Shown here one piece after another: positions 52,006-53,391 of a stretch of DNA of 53,391 nucleotides. The DNA comes from an uncultured Paraprevotella sp. GTDB lineage: Bacteria > Bacteroidota > Bacteroidia > Bacteroidales > Bacteroidaceae. A program made the translations under genes and the position numbers. The stretch lies in assembly GCA_944321525.1 (NCBI GenBank), contig CALULQ010000028.1, positions 1 through 53,391 of the forward strand. The letters run 5' to 3'. Under the pieces are notes generated by a model that worked only from the letters and a program-made list of their open reading frames with translations, was not told where the DNA came from and searched no databases. Numbering within the stretch: the stretch's first letter is position 1; each line of letters begins with the position of its first letter.

Positions 52006-53016
52006 ATGAACCTGACACGCAAACTTTTCCTCTTCTTCGCCTTGGCCGGCACCTTGTGCCTGCCTTCCTCCGCCCAAGAGCGGGCCAAACCACGCAACGG
52101 CGAAGGCGTATCCACCTTCCTCTATCGCTTCGGCTACACCTCGCGCGCGGCGGAAAAAGAATTCAGGCAAATCAACAAAGGAAAATTCACCAAAGACGGC
52201 GGACTGATTCTGGGACGCAGCTACCGGTTGCCCACATCGCCAAAAGGAACAGCAAAAGGAAAAGGCCAACGCCAAAGTTCCAGCGGCAGCGTCACCGAAC
52301 CGCTCTTCGGACCAAGCCTGCAGAAAGTGAAAGTGCGGTCGCACGAACTGGACGGCGCCTGCCTCTATCTGGTGAGCGGACACGGAGGACCCGACCCGGG
52401 AGCCATCGGCAAAGTGGGCAAGAGGGAATTGCATGAAGATGAATATGCCTACGACATCATCCTGCGCCTGGCGCGCTCACTGATGCAGAAAGGAGCGAAA
52501 GTGCACATCATCATACAGGACGCCAAAGACGGCATCCGCGACGACCGCTACCTGTCGAACAGCGAACGGGAGACGTGCATGGGCCAACCCATCCCCCTCG
52601 ACCAAGTGGCGCGCCTGCAACAACGGTGCGATGCTATTAACCGCCTCGCCCGAAAAGACAAGGAGAAATACAAGCGAAGCATCTTCATCCACGTGGACAG
52701 TCGGGGGAAGAAGGACCAAGTGGACGTGTTCTTCTACCACTCGCCGGGCAGCAAATTCGGGAAAAGACTCACCGAAAACATCCATAGCACATTCGAACGC
52801 AAATACGACAAGCACCAACCCAACCGGGGCTTCAGGGGAACTGTGAGCGAGCGCCGCCTCTACGTGTTGCTGAACTCCACCCCCGTCGCAGCCTTCCTCG
52901 AACTGGGCAACATCCAAAACGAACGCGACCGCAAGCGGCTGGTCCTCCCCTCCAACCGACAAGCGTTGGCCGACTGGATTTGCGAAGGCATCGTCCGAGA
53001 CTACAAAGAACGCTAA
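52006..53016 (+). CDS. N-acetylmuramoyl-L-alanine amidase (Amidase_3)
   Basis: A zinc amidase that cuts the bond between N-acetylmuramic acid and L-alanine in peptidoglycan. I start at 52006, giving 336 residues with signal peptide NLTRKLFLFFALAGTLCLPS ending near AQ; the frame is open from 51784, but that ATG precedes the promoter. Residues about 35-80 (TFLYRFGYTSRAAEKEF, then GLILGRSYRLP) look like a LysM-type module. The catalytic domain has zinc ligands His126 in SGHGGPDPGAIG, Glu144 in LHEDEY and His229 in IFIHVDS, and catalytic Glu299 in FLELGNIQN. Dispersed repeats lie on both sides of the gene. A role in daughter-cell separation or wall turnover is inferred. Confidence 0.9.
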   Translation: MNLTRKLFLFFALAGTLCLPSSAQERAKPRNGEGVSTFLYRFGYTSRAAEKEFRQINKGKFTKDGGLILGRSYRLPTSPKGTAKGKGQRQSSSGSVTEPLFGPSLQKVKVRSHELDGACLYLVSGHGGPDPGAIGKVGKRELHEDEYAYDIILRLARSLMQKGAKVHIIIQDAKDGIRDDRYLSNSERETCMGQPIPLDQVARLQQRCDAINRLARKDKEKYKRSIFIHVDSRGKKDQVDVFFYHSPGSKFGKRLTENIHSTFERKYDKHQPNRGFRGTVSERRLYVLLNSTPVAAFLELGNIQNERDRKRLVLPSNRQALADWICEGIVRDYKER

Positions 53017-53087
53017 CCCGTTCCGACGCCGTTCCGTTCCCCGTTACGGCGGGTGTCGTTCCCAGTTCCGCCAAGTGCCGTTCCACG

Positions 53088-53157
53088 TTCCGGTGGGTTT
53101 GCAACCCGCCGTACCTAAATATAAGAATTTTCAATCCGAAAAAAGAATACCGCTTTT
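53088..53157. repeat. Hairpin repeat with GGATTTGAAATCC-type core, long copy B
   Basis: GGTGGGTT-TGC-AACCCGCC (53092-53110) forms the stem, followed by TAAATATAAGAATTTTCAATCC and TACCGCTTTT, in register with copy A. Upstream, 53017-53090 holds further degenerate GTTCCG units. Confidence 0.7.
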
Positions 53158-53257
53158 AAAAACAGCCACAAACGCTTAACCATCATAAAAGCTATTTTTA
53201 GCCATAAGCCCCAAACCGTCCCTTGCTTCTATATCTCATAATCAAAATACATAAGCA

Positions 53258-53306
53258 CGAAACAGCAAGAGGGCGCGTCAAAGTGACGCGCCCTCTTGCT
53301 GTTTCG
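53258..53306. terminator. 23-bp perfect hairpin
   Basis: The left arm starts CGAAACAGCAAGAGGGCGCG and the right arm is its exact reverse complement over 23 bp; the loop is AAG. On the minus strand it would follow the tRNA-like end at 53315 and act as its terminator. Confidence 0.65.
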
Positions 53307-53314
53307 TATGTTCA

Positions 53315-53337
53315 GCGGAGAGAGAGGCTCTCGAACC
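53315..53337 (-). other. tRNA-Ser-like 3' end without a tRNA body
   Basis: On the minus strand GGTTCGAGAGCC followed by TCTCTCTCCGC matches the T-arm and acceptor end of bacterial tRNA-Ser. However the T-loop has one base too many, and the 54 bases available upstream give no anticodon arm. It could be a decayed tRNA or the attachment-site fragment left by an integrated element beyond the window edge. Confidence 0.35.
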
Positions 53338-53391
53338 TGTACTATCTCAAAATATCACACAATCGCAAATGCCTATTAATAACCAGCTTAT

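Noticed and set aside
53315..53391. An intact tRNA-Ser gene on the minus strand
   Set aside because: The T-loop is one base too long, and the best anticodon arm (AATAG/CGATT) has a mismatch and no U33. Only the acceptor end resembles a tRNA.

Overview
The window looks like chromosomal DNA from a GC-rich member of the Bacteroidales, most likely Bacteroidaceae. The reasons are the LpxC-FabZ fusion, several Bacteroidetes-type protein families (DUF6057, DUF4595-like lipoprotein, MG2-domain protein, PepSY-like protein, OprO/P porin), lipoproteins with SusD/E-style lipoboxes, and a repeated -7 promoter element of the form TAnnTTTG (TATCTTTG, TAACTTTG, TACTTTTG, TAATTTTG) upstream of many genes. The genus cannot be fixed from the sequence alone. 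There is no rRNA, CRISPR array, insertion sequence or prophage. I count 32 protein genes.

Layout. 1-13.5 kb, plus strand, is a housekeeping block: prfA, a DUF4153 membrane protein, pyrF, then the lipid A cluster lpxD, lpxC-fabZ, lpxA, a pRiA4b/TnpR-like protein, miaA, a class A penicillin-binding protein and a PIF1-like helicase fused to TPRs. 13.6-25.1 kb holds glycan enzymes (GH43, GH128, and a minus-strand GH2 beta-galactosidase) around a large MG2-domain protein, with two non-coding gaps of 0.8-0.9 kb. 25.3-31 kb is a plus-strand run of DUF6057, a TolB-like lipoprotein carrying a CXXCH motif, and an S9 peptidase. 31.3-33.5 kb is visibly more AT-rich and encodes MFS and SMR exporters divergent from a Crp/Fnr-type regulator, with two tandem palindromes between them. 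33.9-41.1 kb holds a DUF4595-like lipoprotein, GH3, GH105-DUF4861 and a radical SAM protein. 41.2-46.7 kb holds dipeptidyl peptidase IV, an orphan GatC-like PTS permease, a signal-peptide-bearing KduI and a PepSY-like protein. 46.9-51.3 kb, minus strand, is an apparent operon of OprO/P porin, a four-domain lamin-tail lipoprotein and a phytase-type esterase-like lipoprotein. 52.0-53.0 kb is an N-acetylmuramoyl-L-alanine amidase between copies of a hairpin repeat; the right end carries a tRNA-Ser-like 3' end next to a 23-bp hairpin.

How genes may work together. The exported GH105, the apparently exported KduI and the orphan GatC-like permease suggest that unsaturated uronates are released and isomerised in the periplasm and then taken into the cytoplasm without a phosphotransferase system. 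The porin/LTD/phytase-like operon suggests capture of phosphate from organic sources. The MFS/SMR/Crp-Fnr group reads as a transferred efflux module with local control. Two dispersed repeat families lie only in intergenic DNA: a GTACT-rich palindromic element with 22-bp periodicity (four copies), and a hairpin element with a GGATTTGAAATCC core (two long copies and one short).
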